From contig NZ_CP101731.1 in the NCBI RefSeq assembly GCF_031202305.1, positions 1,240,001 through 1,304,000 of the forward strand: a DNA stretch of 64,000 bases. Direction: 5' to 3'. The notes below the pieces were generated by a model. It was not told the origin of the DNA. It saw only the letters and a program-made list of their open reading frames with translations, and did not search any database. A program made the position numbers and the translations under genes. Below are positions 41,624 to 50,111 of the stretch, piece after piece (within the stretch, counting starts at the first letter, position 1; every line of letters begins with the position of its first letter). The stretch comes from Pelagibacterium sp. 26DY04. Its GTDB lineage: Bacteria > Pseudomonadota > Alphaproteobacteria > Rhizobiales > Devosiaceae.

Positions 41624-42453
41624 GCCGTCCCCGGCATCATGCGTTTGACGTCGTTGGCATCGGGCGGATCCATGCGCCGATAGAAGGCCTGCACGATGGC
41701 ATAGGCTCCATAGGCGGCCAACCCCGCCGCCATCAACCCGTAGAGCGCCGCGCCGTAGGGCTGGCTGCGCAGCCAGTCCAGCGCATCGCGCAGCCCGCCC
41801 GCATTCTCGGGCGAAACGGTGATCGCGGCGAAAATGATAAGACCGCCGATGATGACGAAAAGCGCCCCGCGAGCGATCAGTCCATACTGGCAGACGGGAT
41901 CGAGCACGGGCTTGAAGCGCGCCGGGATGGTTATGCGATCCTCATAGTCGCGTACCGCCCCGCGATAAACCTGGGCGATCCCCGCGCCGATGAAGGTCGC
42001 GCCGATCGCGCCCACCATCCATTGTCCGAATGGCTGGCTCATGACCATGGCGATGATACTGGAGGAATCCGATCCGCCACTGCCCCCGCCATTGAGCGCA
42101 AGTCCCGCAGCCGTTGCGGCCAGCACGCTGTTGGCAACGGCACTCGCCAGTTGACCGGCCCGAGTGAGGAGCCCCGTGGCATCGGTGCCGTTGTCGTCGG
42201 CATCAAGCAGCGATTGCGCGAGCCGCCACAGGACGTAGCCGGCAAGCCCGACGGCGATGGCGCCCAGCACCGCCCGGCCCATGGGGGCCCCGAGCAGTCG
42301 CGAAAGCGCCCCTTCGGGGCTGTCCTCGCCCGAACCGCCGACCAGAACCGAGGAAAAGGCGAGCCCGCCGAGCAAAAGATAGACGACTCCCTTGGCGCCA
42401 TACCCCGCCCGGGCCAATATCTCGAATGTGTTGCGCGTTCCGACCAAGGCCAT
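41620..42453 (-). CDS. DUF1206 membrane protein
   Basis: This 277-residue protein consists of three related two-helix units; each starts with a segment like ILARAGYGAKGVVYLLLGGL and YGLIARGALFVIIGGLIIFA. This is the DUF1206 arrangement. The function is unknown; genes of this family are often near stress or lipid genes. It shares an operon with PAP2 through the ATGA overlap. Confidence 0.88.
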   Translation of the reverse strand: MALVGTRNTFEILARAGYGAKGVVYLLLGGLAFSSVLVGGSGEDSPEGALSRLLGAPMGRAVLGAIAVGLAGYVLWRLAQSLLDADDNGTDATGLLTRAGQLASAVANSVLAATAAGLALNGGGSGGSDSSSIIAMVMSQPFGQWMVGAIGATFIGAGIAQVYRGAVRDYEDRITIPARFKPVLDPVCQYGLIARGALFVIIGGLIIFAAITVSPENAGGLRDALDWLRSQPYGAALYGLMAAGLAAYGAYAIVQAFYRRMDPPDANDVKRMMPGTA

Positions 42454-42598
42454 CCCTCTTTGTTGTTGGGATCACAAGGCAGGAGCGGGGGTTTTGTTCC
42501 GTGGCGAGACGATGGAGGGCGGCGTTCCCCTGCCATGCATTCAGCTTGTCTCCTCCATCCAGTGCTGCGCTGCCCGCAGCACCTGGAAATCGGTTGCT

Positions 42599-43360
42599 CT
42601 ACCCGCCGAGCCCCCTGAACCGCCGCTGATAGGCGGCGTCATAGAGGGCGCTATCGGAAAACGCTTCCGCCGCCAGCGTCGGCCCCACGAAAATGATCGC
42701 GGTGCGCTCGATCGGGTCCGCCGCGATCTTTGCCGCGATGTCTCCGAGCGTACCGCGCACGATGCGCTCCTTGTCCCAGCTCACCCAGGCGACGATGGCC
42801 ACCGGACAGTCGGCGCCATAGAGCGGGGTCAGTTCCGCAACGATATCGTCCAGCGCGTGAATGGCCAGATGGATGGCCAGCGTCGCTCCGCTCGCGCCGA
42901 AATTGCCCAGTGTTTCGCGTTCGGGCATCGGCGAGGCGCGGCCCGATACACGTGTAAGCACGAGGCTTTGGGCCAGCCCCGGTTTGGTCAGTTCCTGCCC
43001 CAGCGCTGCGGCGGCCGCCGCGAAAGCCGGCACGCCCGGTGTCAGCGAATAGGGTATTGAATGCTTTTCCAGCCGCCTGATCTGCTCGGCAACCGCGCTC
43101 CAGACCGAAAGATCGCCCGAATGCAGCCGGGCAACGTCCTGTCCTGCCGCCTCCGCCGCGAGGTATTCCGCTTCGATCTCATCGAGGGACAATGGCGCGG
43201 TATCCACAAGGCGCGCACCTTCGGGGCACCAGTTAAGCAACTCGCGTGGAACGATCGAACCGGCGTAAAGGCATACCGGGCAGCGCGCCAGCAGGTCCCG
43301 TCCGCGCACGGTGATGAGGTCGGCCGCCCCCGGACCAGCGCCGATGAAATGGACGGTCAT
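42599..43360 (-). CDS. cobM: Precorrin-4 C11-methyltransferase
   Basis: CobM methylates precorrin-4 at C11 in aerobic cobalamin synthesis. It has 253 residues from ATG 43360, which overlaps the cobL stop (ATGA). The start [20 protein letters not shown] is the SAM-binding loop of this methyltransferase family; [19 protein letters not shown] and [14 protein letters not shown] are typical of CobM/CbiF. It is the last gene of the seven-gene run. Confidence 0.95.
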   Translation of the reverse strand: MTVHFIGAGPGAADLITVRGRDLLARCPVCLYAGSIVPRELLNWCPEGARLVDTAPLSLDEIEAEYLAAEAAGQDVARLHSGDLSVWSAVAEQIRRLEKHSIPYSLTPGVPAFAAAAAALGQELTKPGLAQSLVLTRVSGRASPMPERETLGNFGASGATLAIHLAIHALDDIVAELTPLYGADCPVAIVAWVSWDKERIVRGTLGDIAAKIAADPIERTAIIFVGPTLAAEAFSDSALYDAAYQRRFRGLGG

Positions 43361-44568
43361 TTGTGCCACACCCATTGGGTGATCGGCATGGCCGGCCGCC
43401 AGCCGCTCATCGACCCCAGGGCCTCGGCGCGAGCAATCTGAATGCGGGTCAGCGAGCCGCCCGCCTGCCCATGCAGAAGCGCCAGCAAGGCTTCCATCTC
43501 CAGCGTCACCGCATTGACCACCAGCCGTCCGCCCGGCTTGAGCGCTTCCATCGCCGCGTCGATCACCCCGTCATCGGTGCCGCCACCGCCCACGAAGATC
43601 GCATCGGGCTGCGGAAGCTTTTCCAGCACCTGCGGCGCCTTGCCTTGCTTGAGCACCAGTCCCGGCACGCCGAGCGCTGCGGCATTGCCCGCAATTCTCT
43701 TAAGCCGGGTTCCATCCACCTCGATGGCGATCGCCGAGAGCGAAGGATCGGCCAGCATCCATTCAATGCCCACCGACCCTGAGCCGGCCCCGATGTCCCA
43801 CAGCAGCTCGCCCCGTCGCGGCGCCAGCGCCGAGAGCGTCAACGCGCGGATTTCCCGCTTGGTGATCTGCCCGTCATGGTCGAACCATTCATCGGGCACG
43901 CCCGGTGTCATGGGCAACACCCTGGCGTCGGCTCCCGCAACGACATCGATGCCCACGATATTGAGCGGATCGATGCCGGTCATCTCGAACCCACTCGCCA
44001 CGACGGTCTTCAGGCGCTCTTTGGGACCGCCCAGCGCTTCGAGCACCGTGAACGCGCTGGCCCCGAATCCGGCCTCCGAGAGCAAGGCGGCAATCTCTCC
44101 CGGTCCCTTTTCGTCCGAGGTCAGCGCCAGGATCTTGCGTCCATGATGCAGATGCGGCCGGATCAGCTCGATTGGCCGCCCGTGCAGCGAGAGCACCGTC
44201 ACGTCCTGTAGCGCCCACCCCATCCGCGCCGCCGCAAGCGAGAAGGAGGAGGGGGAAGTGACCACCTGCATCTCGCGCGCCGGAATGCGCCGCGCCAGCG
44301 TCGCGCCGATGCCGAAATGGAACGGGTCGCCGCTGGCCAAAACGCACACCCGCTTGCGCCCGCGCAGCCGCGCCACCTCTTCCACCGACGTCTCGATGGG
44401 GGATTGCCAACGCCGCTGCTCGGCAAGGTTGAGCCGGCGCACCAGAGCGAGGTGCCGCGCGCCGCCGAACACCACCTCGGCATCGGCGATCAGCGATTTG
44501 GTGAGGTCGGTCAGCCCGTCCAGACCGTCCTCTCCGATGCCCACAATCGTCAGCCAGCGTTCAGTCAT
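43357..44568 (-). CDS. cobL: Precorrin-6Y C5,15-methyltransferase (decarboxylating)
   Basis: This 403-residue bifunctional enzyme methylates C5 and C15 and decarboxylates the C12 acetate. The N-terminal CbiE-like part (1-200) starts [16 protein letters not shown] and has [12 protein letters not shown]; the C-terminal CbiT-like part has [20 protein letters not shown] and [13 protein letters not shown]. Both halves are intact, as in P. denitrificans CobL. It overlaps cobJ and cobM by ATGA. Confidence 0.96.
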   Translation of the reverse strand: MTERWLTIVGIGEDGLDGLTDLTKSLIADAEVVFGGARHLALVRRLNLAEQRRWQSPIETSVEEVARLRGRKRVCVLASGDPFHFGIGATLARRIPAREMQVVTSPSSFSLAAARMGWALQDVTVLSLHGRPIELIRPHLHHGRKILALTSDEKGPGEIAALLSEAGFGASAFTVLEALGGPKERLKTVVASGFEMTGIDPLNIVGIDVVAGADARVLPMTPGVPDEWFDHDGQITKREIRALTLSALAPRRGELLWDIGAGSGSVGIEWMLADPSLSAIAIEVDGTRLKRIAGNAAALGVPGLVLKQGKAPQVLEKLPQPDAIFVGGGGTDDGVIDAAMEALKPGGRLVVNAVTLEMEALLALLHGQAGGSLTRIQIARAEALGSMSGWRPAMPITQWVWHK

Positions 44569-45329
44569 GTCGAACTTTCAGGCACCCGTCTCAACGCATA
44601 CATTAAATTCCGCCTATCCGGGCGTTCAACACCACGAACATGCCGTGAGCCCACTATGATGGTTGAGGCCATATTCGCCTGTTCCGGGGCGGCTTTTTCC
44701 AGGTTCGTGATGACAATCTCCTCGTCCTCCCGCCCCACCGCACGGCCGAAGATCACCGGAATCCCGGCGGGGAGAATTTCCCGTAAGATATTGAAAGCCT
44801 TGCCCAATTGCCACGGTCGCGCCTTGGAGATCGGATTGTAGATCGCGATCGCAAACTCCGCCTCCGCCGCCAGCCGCAGCCGTTTTTCTATTAGATCCCA
44901 AGGCTTTAGGTTGTCCGACAGCGAAATCGTGCAAAAATCCGCCCCCAGCGGCGCCCCCACCTTCGCCGCCAGCGCCAGCATCGCCGTTACCCCCGGCACC
45001 ACCCGAAGATCGACCGTTTTCCAATGCTCCGGCCCATGATCGATCGCCTCGCAAACCGCTGATGCCATTGCGAAAATTCCCGGATCGCCCCCGGAAACCA
45101 CGGCCACGGTTTGCCCCTCCGCCGCCATCTCCAGCGCCGCTTTCGCCCTGTCGATTTCCTCGCGATTGTCCGAAGGAACCGCAATCTGGTCGGCCCGTAA
45201 TTCGAGCCGATCCACATAAGGTTTGTACCCGAAAAAGTGGCTGGCAGCCGAAATCGCTTCCATGGCCTCGGGCGTAATTTGCTTTTGATTTCCGGGCCCT
45301 AGCCCGACCACATAGAGCGTCCCCGTCAT
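44565..45329 (-). CDS. cobJ: Precorrin-3B C17-methyltransferase
   Basis: CobJ methylates C17 and contracts the ring. It has 254 residues: LYVVGLGPGNQKQITPEA, FFGYKPYVDRL, AVVSGGDPGIFAMA and VVPGVTAMLALAAKVGAPLGADF are the CobJ/CbiH blocks. The C-terminal segment VIFGRAVGREDEEIVITNLE is also typical. It overlaps both neighbours by four bases. In many relatives cobK sits next to cobJ; it is not here. Confidence 0.95.
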   Translation of the reverse strand: MTGTLYVVGLGPGNQKQITPEAMEAISAASHFFGYKPYVDRLELRADQIAVPSDNREEIDRAKAALEMAAEGQTVAVVSGGDPGIFAMASAVCEAIDHGPEHWKTVDLRVVPGVTAMLALAAKVGAPLGADFCTISLSDNLKPWDLIEKRLRLAAEAEFAIAIYNPISKARPWQLGKAFNILREILPAGIPVIFGRAVGREDEEIVITNLEKAAPEQANMASTIIVGSRHVRGVERPDRRNLMYALRRVPESST

Positions 45330-46051
45330 GGCCGATCCTTCCAGCCCGGAACCAGAACCTGCGAAAAATATGGGGCAGGGGAGTCGTCGCGCTCGGCGAG
45401 CGGTGTCACCACGGAATCGGCCATCGTCCCGCGCTCGACATAGATTGCGCGGTCGATTTTCCCCGCCGCCTCAAGCGCTTGGCGTATCTTGGGCAGATTG
45501 CGCCCGACCTTCATGATCACCGCGCTGTCGGTTTCCCCAAGGCGCCGCGCCAGGTCCGAAAGCTCAAGCGTTCCGGGCAAAACGGTGAAAACATCGTCCC
45601 CCTGCATCAGCGGCACCCCCGCCTGCGACCAGCAGCCGGACAACGAAGTTATCCCCGCGATGACTTCAGTGGGGTAATGTGGGGCCAGTCGCACATGAAT
45701 GTGCATGTAGGAGCCATAAAAAAACGGATCGCCTTCCGAAAGCACGGCAACGGTCCGTCCCTGATCGAGATGTTCGGCGATGTTTTTTGCCGATTCATCG
45801 AAAAACGCGCCGATCTGAGCTTTGTAGCCATCCTCCCGTCGATCCATTTCGGTGGTGACGGGATAGGGCAGAGGCAGCTCGATCGCCTTCTCTGGCCAAT
45901 GAGCCGCCACGATCGAACGCGCATTGCCATTGCGCCCGCGCTTGAGAAAATGCGCGATCACATCGGCGGTTTCGATGGCTCTTAGGGCTTTTAGCGTCAA
46001 AAGCTCCGGGTCGCCGGGGCCGGTCCCGACCCCGATCAGGCGCCCGCTCAT
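45326..46051 (-). CDS. cobI: Precorrin-2 C20-methyltransferase
   Basis: CobI methylates precorrin-2 at C20, the first committed methylation after precorrin-2. It has 241 residues: GRLIGVGTGPGDPELLTLKA, VAVLSEGDPFFYGSYMHIH and VIAGITSLSGCWSQAGVPLM are the CobI/CbiL signatures. It overlaps cobJ and cobH by ATGA. Confidence 0.95.
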   Translation of the reverse strand: MSGRLIGVGTGPGDPELLTLKALRAIETADVIAHFLKRGRNGNARSIVAAHWPEKAIELPLPYPVTTEMDRREDGYKAQIGAFFDESAKNIAEHLDQGRTVAVLSEGDPFFYGSYMHIHVRLAPHYPTEVIAGITSLSGCWSQAGVPLMQGDDVFTVLPGTLELSDLARRLGETDSAVIMKVGRNLPKIRQALEAAGKIDRAIYVERGTMADSVVTPLAERDDSPAPYFSQVLVPGWKDRP

Positions 46052-46680
46052 ATTCCAGGCCTCGCCAGCGCATTGAGCGCCGCCGCCGTCATGGCGCTGC
46101 CCCCCAATCGGCCCTCGACAATGGCGAAGGGAACGCCATAGGAATTCTCGCCAAGCGCCTGTTTTGACTCAGCCGCTCCCACGAATCCCACCGGCATCCC
46201 AATGATGGCCGCAGGCTTGGGCGCGCCGTCGCGCAGCAATTCGAGCAGATGAAACAAGGCGGTAGGTGCATTGCCGATCGCCACCACGGAGCCTTCCAGT
46301 CGCGGCAGCCAGATATGGATGGCGGCAGCCGAACGGGTATTGCCATAGTCCTGCGCCAGATACGGCGTCTCGGGATTGTTGATCTCGCAGATCACCTCGT
46401 TGTTGGCCGGCAGCCGCGAGCGGGTCACCCCGCGCGCCACCATTTCCGCATCGGTGAAAATCGGCATGCCACGCTGGATGGCCTTGCGCGCCGCATCGAC
46501 GAAACCGTCGGAAAACCGGAAGAATTCTGCCGCCTCAACCATCCCGCAGGCATGAATCATCCTGATCGCGATTTCGGCTTCCTCGGCTGAAAAGCGCGAA
46601 AGATCGGCCTCGGCCCGGATGGTGGCGAAGGACTGGCGGTAGATCTCCTGCCCGTCGCGGATATAGTCGTATTCGGTCAT
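46048..46680 (-). CDS. cobH: Precorrin-8X methylmutase
   Basis: CobH moves the C11 methyl group to C12, giving hydrogenobyrinic acid. It has 210 residues. His43, in IRMIHACGMVEAAEF, corresponds to the catalytic His of the family. Further blocks are MPIFTDAEMVARGVTRSRLP and IIGMPVGFVGAAESKQAL. It overlaps cobI and cobG by four bases. Confidence 0.96.
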   Translation of the reverse strand: MTEYDYIRDGQEIYRQSFATIRAEADLSRFSAEEAEIAIRMIHACGMVEAAEFFRFSDGFVDAARKAIQRGMPIFTDAEMVARGVTRSRLPANNEVICEINNPETPYLAQDYGNTRSAAAIHIWLPRLEGSVVAIGNAPTALFHLLELLRDGAPKPAAIIGMPVGFVGAAESKQALGENSYGVPFAIVEGRLGGSAMTAAALNALARPGI

Positions 46681-47948
46681 TGATGCCCCAGCCGGTCGAG
46701 AACCATGAGCGTCGTCTCGCCGGATCGGCGATTATCACGGATTCGCTCGGCCAAGGAAACGACGCCGGCTTCAATAGCGGCGGCGTCGAGCGTTGCAAGC
46801 GGTTTGGCACCCTCTGCGCGATAAAGCCTCAGTTCGCCCCCATCCAGAACGAGACCCGGCCGCCCCGCATGCGGACATCCCTTGGCGCAGGTGGAAACGT
46901 GAAGGTGAAAAGAACCATCCACCACATCCGTTCTGGTAGCATAGAGCGCCTTGGCCACCTCGGCCGCCTGAATAATTCCCCCTTCCGCACGCTCCGCCCC
47001 CGAGCAAAGGGAGAGCTGCGCCATCCCCACGTCCGGGCGGGTCAGATAGCCGAACGCAGCCAGCGCGGGGGCAAGATCGCGCAGCGCGCGGGCCGAAAAC
47101 CCAAGAAGCACGAAGGTTCTCTCAGGGGCCGGATGCAGTTCGGAAACCCCGTACAATTGCATCGTGCGCGCGAGCTCTTCGACCTGCTCGGCCCGCACCT
47201 GCCCGAACGGCAGCCCGATCCGCAATCCCGGCGCGCCGGCGGCCAGGCTGAGAGGGCCGATCGTCATGCCCAGCGCGCGAGCGCCCGGCTCAGCCAGTGG
47301 ACGGAGCTCGTTGAGAGTGCCGGCCATGGCCGCACGATCGAGGTGTTCTCCTCGCGCCTTCGGCCCCATTTCCTGCAGCGCCTCAAGGATCGCCTCAACC
47401 GCGCCGGGCACGCCATCTTCGCCCAGGATACCGAGCGAGGTGCTACCGACATCCAGCGCCCATCCATCGCTGCGCGCAACCAATCGAATGTCTGCCTTGA
47501 GACCGTCGAGCAACACCTGCCCGCCGCTGGCGAGAACGATCGACAGCTTGGGCGAGAGGGGGCCTTTGGCAAGTGCGGCATCGCACACGGCTCGGAGTTT
47601 TCGTGCCAACGATCTCGGGTCGGCGAGTTCCTTGGGATCGTTCCCCGCTATGGGAGACGTTTCGATGGCGGGAACTGGCTGGGCCATGATACCGGCCTGG
47701 TTCAAGGCCCTCCGGAAAGCGTCGGTCGAGGTGTCGGAGAGGCCTCGAATCTGGAGATTGCCTCTGGCGGTAACTTCGATCAGGCCATTGCCATAGGTCT
47801 TGGCCGCTTGCGCGAGCGCCGCCACTTGATCCGGCGTCAGCCCCGCTTCAGGCCGAAAGCGTGCCAAAAGGCCGTCCGCGACCCGCATTGGATTGTCGAG
47901 CGTCGGGCACGCACCGCGCGGGGCAGGGGGTGGTTCAGTGTCTGTCAT
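46677..47948 (-). CDS. cobG: Precorrin-3B synthase (CobG)
   Basis: CobG hydroxylates precorrin-3A with molecular oxygen, and so marks the aerobic route. It has 423 residues with two sulfite/nitrite-reductase-like halves. The iron-sulfur ligands are seen in LSLCSGAERAEGG and HVSTCAKGCPHAGRPG. The N-terminus has RGACPTLDNPMRVADGLLARFRP. A 43-base gap separates its start from the cobF stop; this is the only non-overlapping junction in the operon. Confidence 0.94.
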   Translation of the reverse strand: MTDTEPPPAPRGACPTLDNPMRVADGLLARFRPEAGLTPDQVAALAQAAKTYGNGLIEVTARGNLQIRGLSDTSTDAFRRALNQAGIMAQPVPAIETSPIAGNDPKELADPRSLARKLRAVCDAALAKGPLSPKLSIVLASGGQVLLDGLKADIRLVARSDGWALDVGSTSLGILGEDGVPGAVEAILEALQEMGPKARGEHLDRAAMAGTLNELRPLAEPGARALGMTIGPLSLAAGAPGLRIGLPFGQVRAEQVEELARTMQLYGVSELHPAPERTFVLLGFSARALRDLAPALAAFGYLTRPDVGMAQLSLCSGAERAEGGIIQAAEVAKALYATRTDVVDGSFHLHVSTCAKGCPHAGRPGLVLDGGELRLYRAEGAKPLATLDAAAIEAGVVSLAERIRDNRRSGETTLMVLDRLGHQ

Positions 47949-47991
47949 GGCAGTCTCTTAGCAAGCGCCGCCACCGCGAGATAGCGATTAC

Positions 47992-48741
47992 CTAACGGGC
48001 CTTGCGAAGAAGGTAGATGTCCATGATCCACCCGTGCCGGGACCGCGCTGAATCCCGGGTCTTTGAAATCTCATTTCTCACATCGGCCAACCGGCCTTGG
48101 ATGAGAAGTTCCTCCTCCATTCCCACATAGGCCGCCCAATATATGTGGAGGTCCGCATCGAGGCTCTCATAACTTTTCCGCCCGTCGAGCATCACCACCA
48201 CACTGTCGGCACCCTCCGGCCATCCGCGCGCCAGTTGCCGTCCAGTGGTGATCGTCACGGGATTGCCGATCGTGTTGAGCGGAATGCCGAACGCCGCCGT
48301 CAGCGCCTGAACTGCGGTGATACCGGGAATGACCTTGATCTCGAAATCGAGGCCGGCCTTCTCCCGAACCGCCGCGAGAATGCGCAGGGTGCTGTCGTAA
48401 AGTCCCGGATCGCCCCAGACCAGCAGCGCGCCGGTGGCATCCGCAGCGGCTCGGGCGAACATCTGAGCATAGCTCTCGGCGATCAGATCGTGCCAATCGA
48501 GCACGCGCTGCGTGTAGTCTGCGGTCGCTTCGTTGCGCGGCGAAATGGGATATTCCACCAGCTCATAGGCTCGCGAGATGTAGCGGTCGCAAATCTGCAT
48601 GCGGATGTCCGCGAGCCCGGCCTTTTCCTCGCCCTTGGTGGGTATGAACACCACATCGGTCTGGTTGAGCGCGGAAATCCCCTGCATGGTTATGTGCTGG
48701 GGGTTGCCGGTGCCGATGCCGATGACGAAAAGCTTTTTCAT
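47992..48741 (-). CDS. cobF: Precorrin-6A synthase (deacetylating)
   Basis: CobF methylates C1 and removes the acetyl group. It has 249 residues from ATG 48741; the open frame upstream to 48816 has no homology. The start MKKLFVIGIGTGNPQHITMQG is the family opening, with DVVFIPTKGEEKAGL, LVWGDPGLYDSTLRIL and VIPGITAVQALTAAFGIPLN following. It is the first gene of the cob run. The ~120 bases before it are shared with nspC; no cobalamin riboswitch is recognisable there. Confidence 0.94.
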   Translation of the reverse strand: MKKLFVIGIGTGNPQHITMQGISALNQTDVVFIPTKGEEKAGLADIRMQICDRYISRAYELVEYPISPRNEATADYTQRVLDWHDLIAESYAQMFARAAADATGALLVWGDPGLYDSTLRILAAVREKAGLDFEIKVIPGITAVQALTAAFGIPLNTIGNPVTITTGRQLARGWPEGADSVVVMLDGRKSYESLDADLHIYWAAYVGMEEELLIQGRLADVRNEISKTRDSARSRHGWIMDIYLLRKAR

Positions 48742-48805
48742 GCCGCTCTTAGAGCAAAGGCTTTTCGTGTCGTCACGAAAATTTTCCAAGCGGGGTCTTG
48801 TGTGT

Positions 48806-48863
48806 GACACCCCCAATCGTTAGATGGGGTGTCTTCCGCGTTTCATCCGGCGCGGATTTTTTT
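48806..48863 (+). promoter_or_regulatory. Two hairpins, the second terminator-like, before nspC
   Basis: Hairpin 1 has GACACCCC/GGGGTGTC arms (48806-48813, 48826-48833). Hairpin 2 has TCCGCG/CGCGGA arms (48835-48840, 48851-48856) and runs straight into seven T (48857-48863), which end at the ATG of the nspC frame. No plus-strand gene lies upstream for over 10 kb, so a terminator here would act on the nspC leader itself: a possible attenuator. Confidence 0.45.
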
Positions 48864-50039
48864 ATGGCGGCAACGCCAAACGCATTGCTCTCGCCCCCAG
48901 TCTCCGGGACCAAGGAGGTTCGAACGCAAGAATTGACGCTACAGACACCCTATTATCTGCTCGACAAGTCGGTACTTCTCCGCAACCTGGAAAAAATATC
49001 GTATTTGCGTCAGGCATCGGGCGTCAAATGCGTCCTTGCGCTCAAGGCTTTCGCCACCTGGTCGGTCTTCGACATCATGGCGGAGCACATGGATGGCACG
49101 ACCTCGTCCTCGCTTTATGAAGTGAAGCTCGGCCGCGAGAAATTCGGCGGCGAGACCCATGCCTATTCGGTGGCCTGGGCCGATCACGAGATCGATGCAG
49201 CGATCGAAAACTGCGACAAGATCATCTTCAACTCGGTCAACCAACTCGAGCGCTATGGCGATAAGGCCGAGGCTCAGGGCAAGAAGATCGGTCTGCGTCT
49301 AAATCCGGGGATTTCGCATTCCCACTTTCTCCTCGCCGATCCGGCGCGCCCCTTTTCGCGCCTCGGGGAATGGGACATGGAGCGGGTGGAACCGGTGCTC
49401 GATCGCATCTCGGGCGTGATGTTCCACTTCAATTGCGAGAACGACGAATACGAAAGCCTCGATGCGCTGCTGAGCAAGATCGAGGCACGTTTTGCCGATG
49501 TTCTCCATAAGCTGGAATGGGTTAGCCTGGGCGGCGGAATCCGTTTTACAAGTGATAATTACCCGATCGAAAAGCTTGCGCAGCGCCTCAAGGAAATGAG
49601 CGAGCGCTACGGGATCCAGCTCTACCTGGAGCCCGGCGAGGCCTCGGTCACCAAGTCCACGACGCTTGAAGTGACGGTGCTCGACGTCGTCTATAACGGC
49701 AAGCACGTGGCCATCGTTGACAGCTCGACCGAGGCGCATATGCTCGATCTGCTGACATATAGCGAATATACCAGCGTGGCCCCCAATACCGGGCCGCACA
49801 CGTATATTGTCTGCGGCAAAACCTGTCTTGCCGGAGACATTTTTGGAGAGTTCCAGTTCGAGACTGAGCTCAAGGCCGGGGACCGTATCTCCTTCCTCGA
49901 TGCCGGCGGCTACACAATGGTCAAGAAGAACTGGTTCAACGGGGTCCAGATGCCGTCTATCGCGGTACGTCACCTGGACGGGCAGGTGGAACTCGTTCGC
50001 GAGTTCACGTTTGAGGACTACGCGCAGAGCCTGTCGTAA
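48864..50039 (+). CDS. nspC: Carboxynorspermidine/carboxyspermidine decarboxylase
   Basis: NspC is a PLP enzyme of the alanine-racemase fold that decarboxylates carboxy(nor)spermidine, the last step of an alternative route to spermidine or norspermidine. From ATG 48864 it has 391 residues. The PLP Lys is in VLALKAFATWSVFD (residue 61); DGTTSSSLYEVKLG, LRLNPGISHSHF, LEPGEASV and VCGKTCLAGDIFGE (active-site Cys) are all present. The first ~23 residues do not look like the family. TTG 48933, preceded by AAGGAGG at 48912-48918 but with long spacing, is an alternative start. The dehydrogenase gene follows 72 bases on. Confidence 0.94.
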   Translation: MAATPNALLSPPVSGTKEVRTQELTLQTPYYLLDKSVLLRNLEKISYLRQASGVKCVLALKAFATWSVFDIMAEHMDGTTSSSLYEVKLGREKFGGETHAYSVAWADHEIDAAIENCDKIIFNSVNQLERYGDKAEAQGKKIGLRLNPGISHSHFLLADPARPFSRLGEWDMERVEPVLDRISGVMFHFNCENDEYESLDALLSKIEARFADVLHKLEWVSLGGGIRFTSDNYPIEKLAQRLKEMSERYGIQLYLEPGEASVTKSTTLEVTVLDVVYNGKHVAIVDSSTEAHMLDLLTYSEYTSVAPNTGPHTYIVCGKTCLAGDIFGEFQFETELKAGDRISFLDAGGYTMVKKNWFNGVQMPSIAVRHLDGQVELVREFTFEDYAQSLS

Positions 50040-50111
50040 GCTTGGGGTGAGATCCCGAATTCGACAGGGTGCGTAGATTGGTTCAACCTCTGAAAAGGTG
50101 TTACGTGAAAA

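Noticed and set aside
46680..47984. 434-codon plus-strand open frame opposite cobG
   Set aside because: The composition is Arg/Gly/Pro-rich and without motifs; the minus frame is a complete CobG with iron-sulfur Cys residues.
48742..48863. Cobalamin riboswitch before cobF
   Set aside because: The region is only ~120 bases, shared with nspC, and shows no recognisable B12-box; the hairpins there face nspC.
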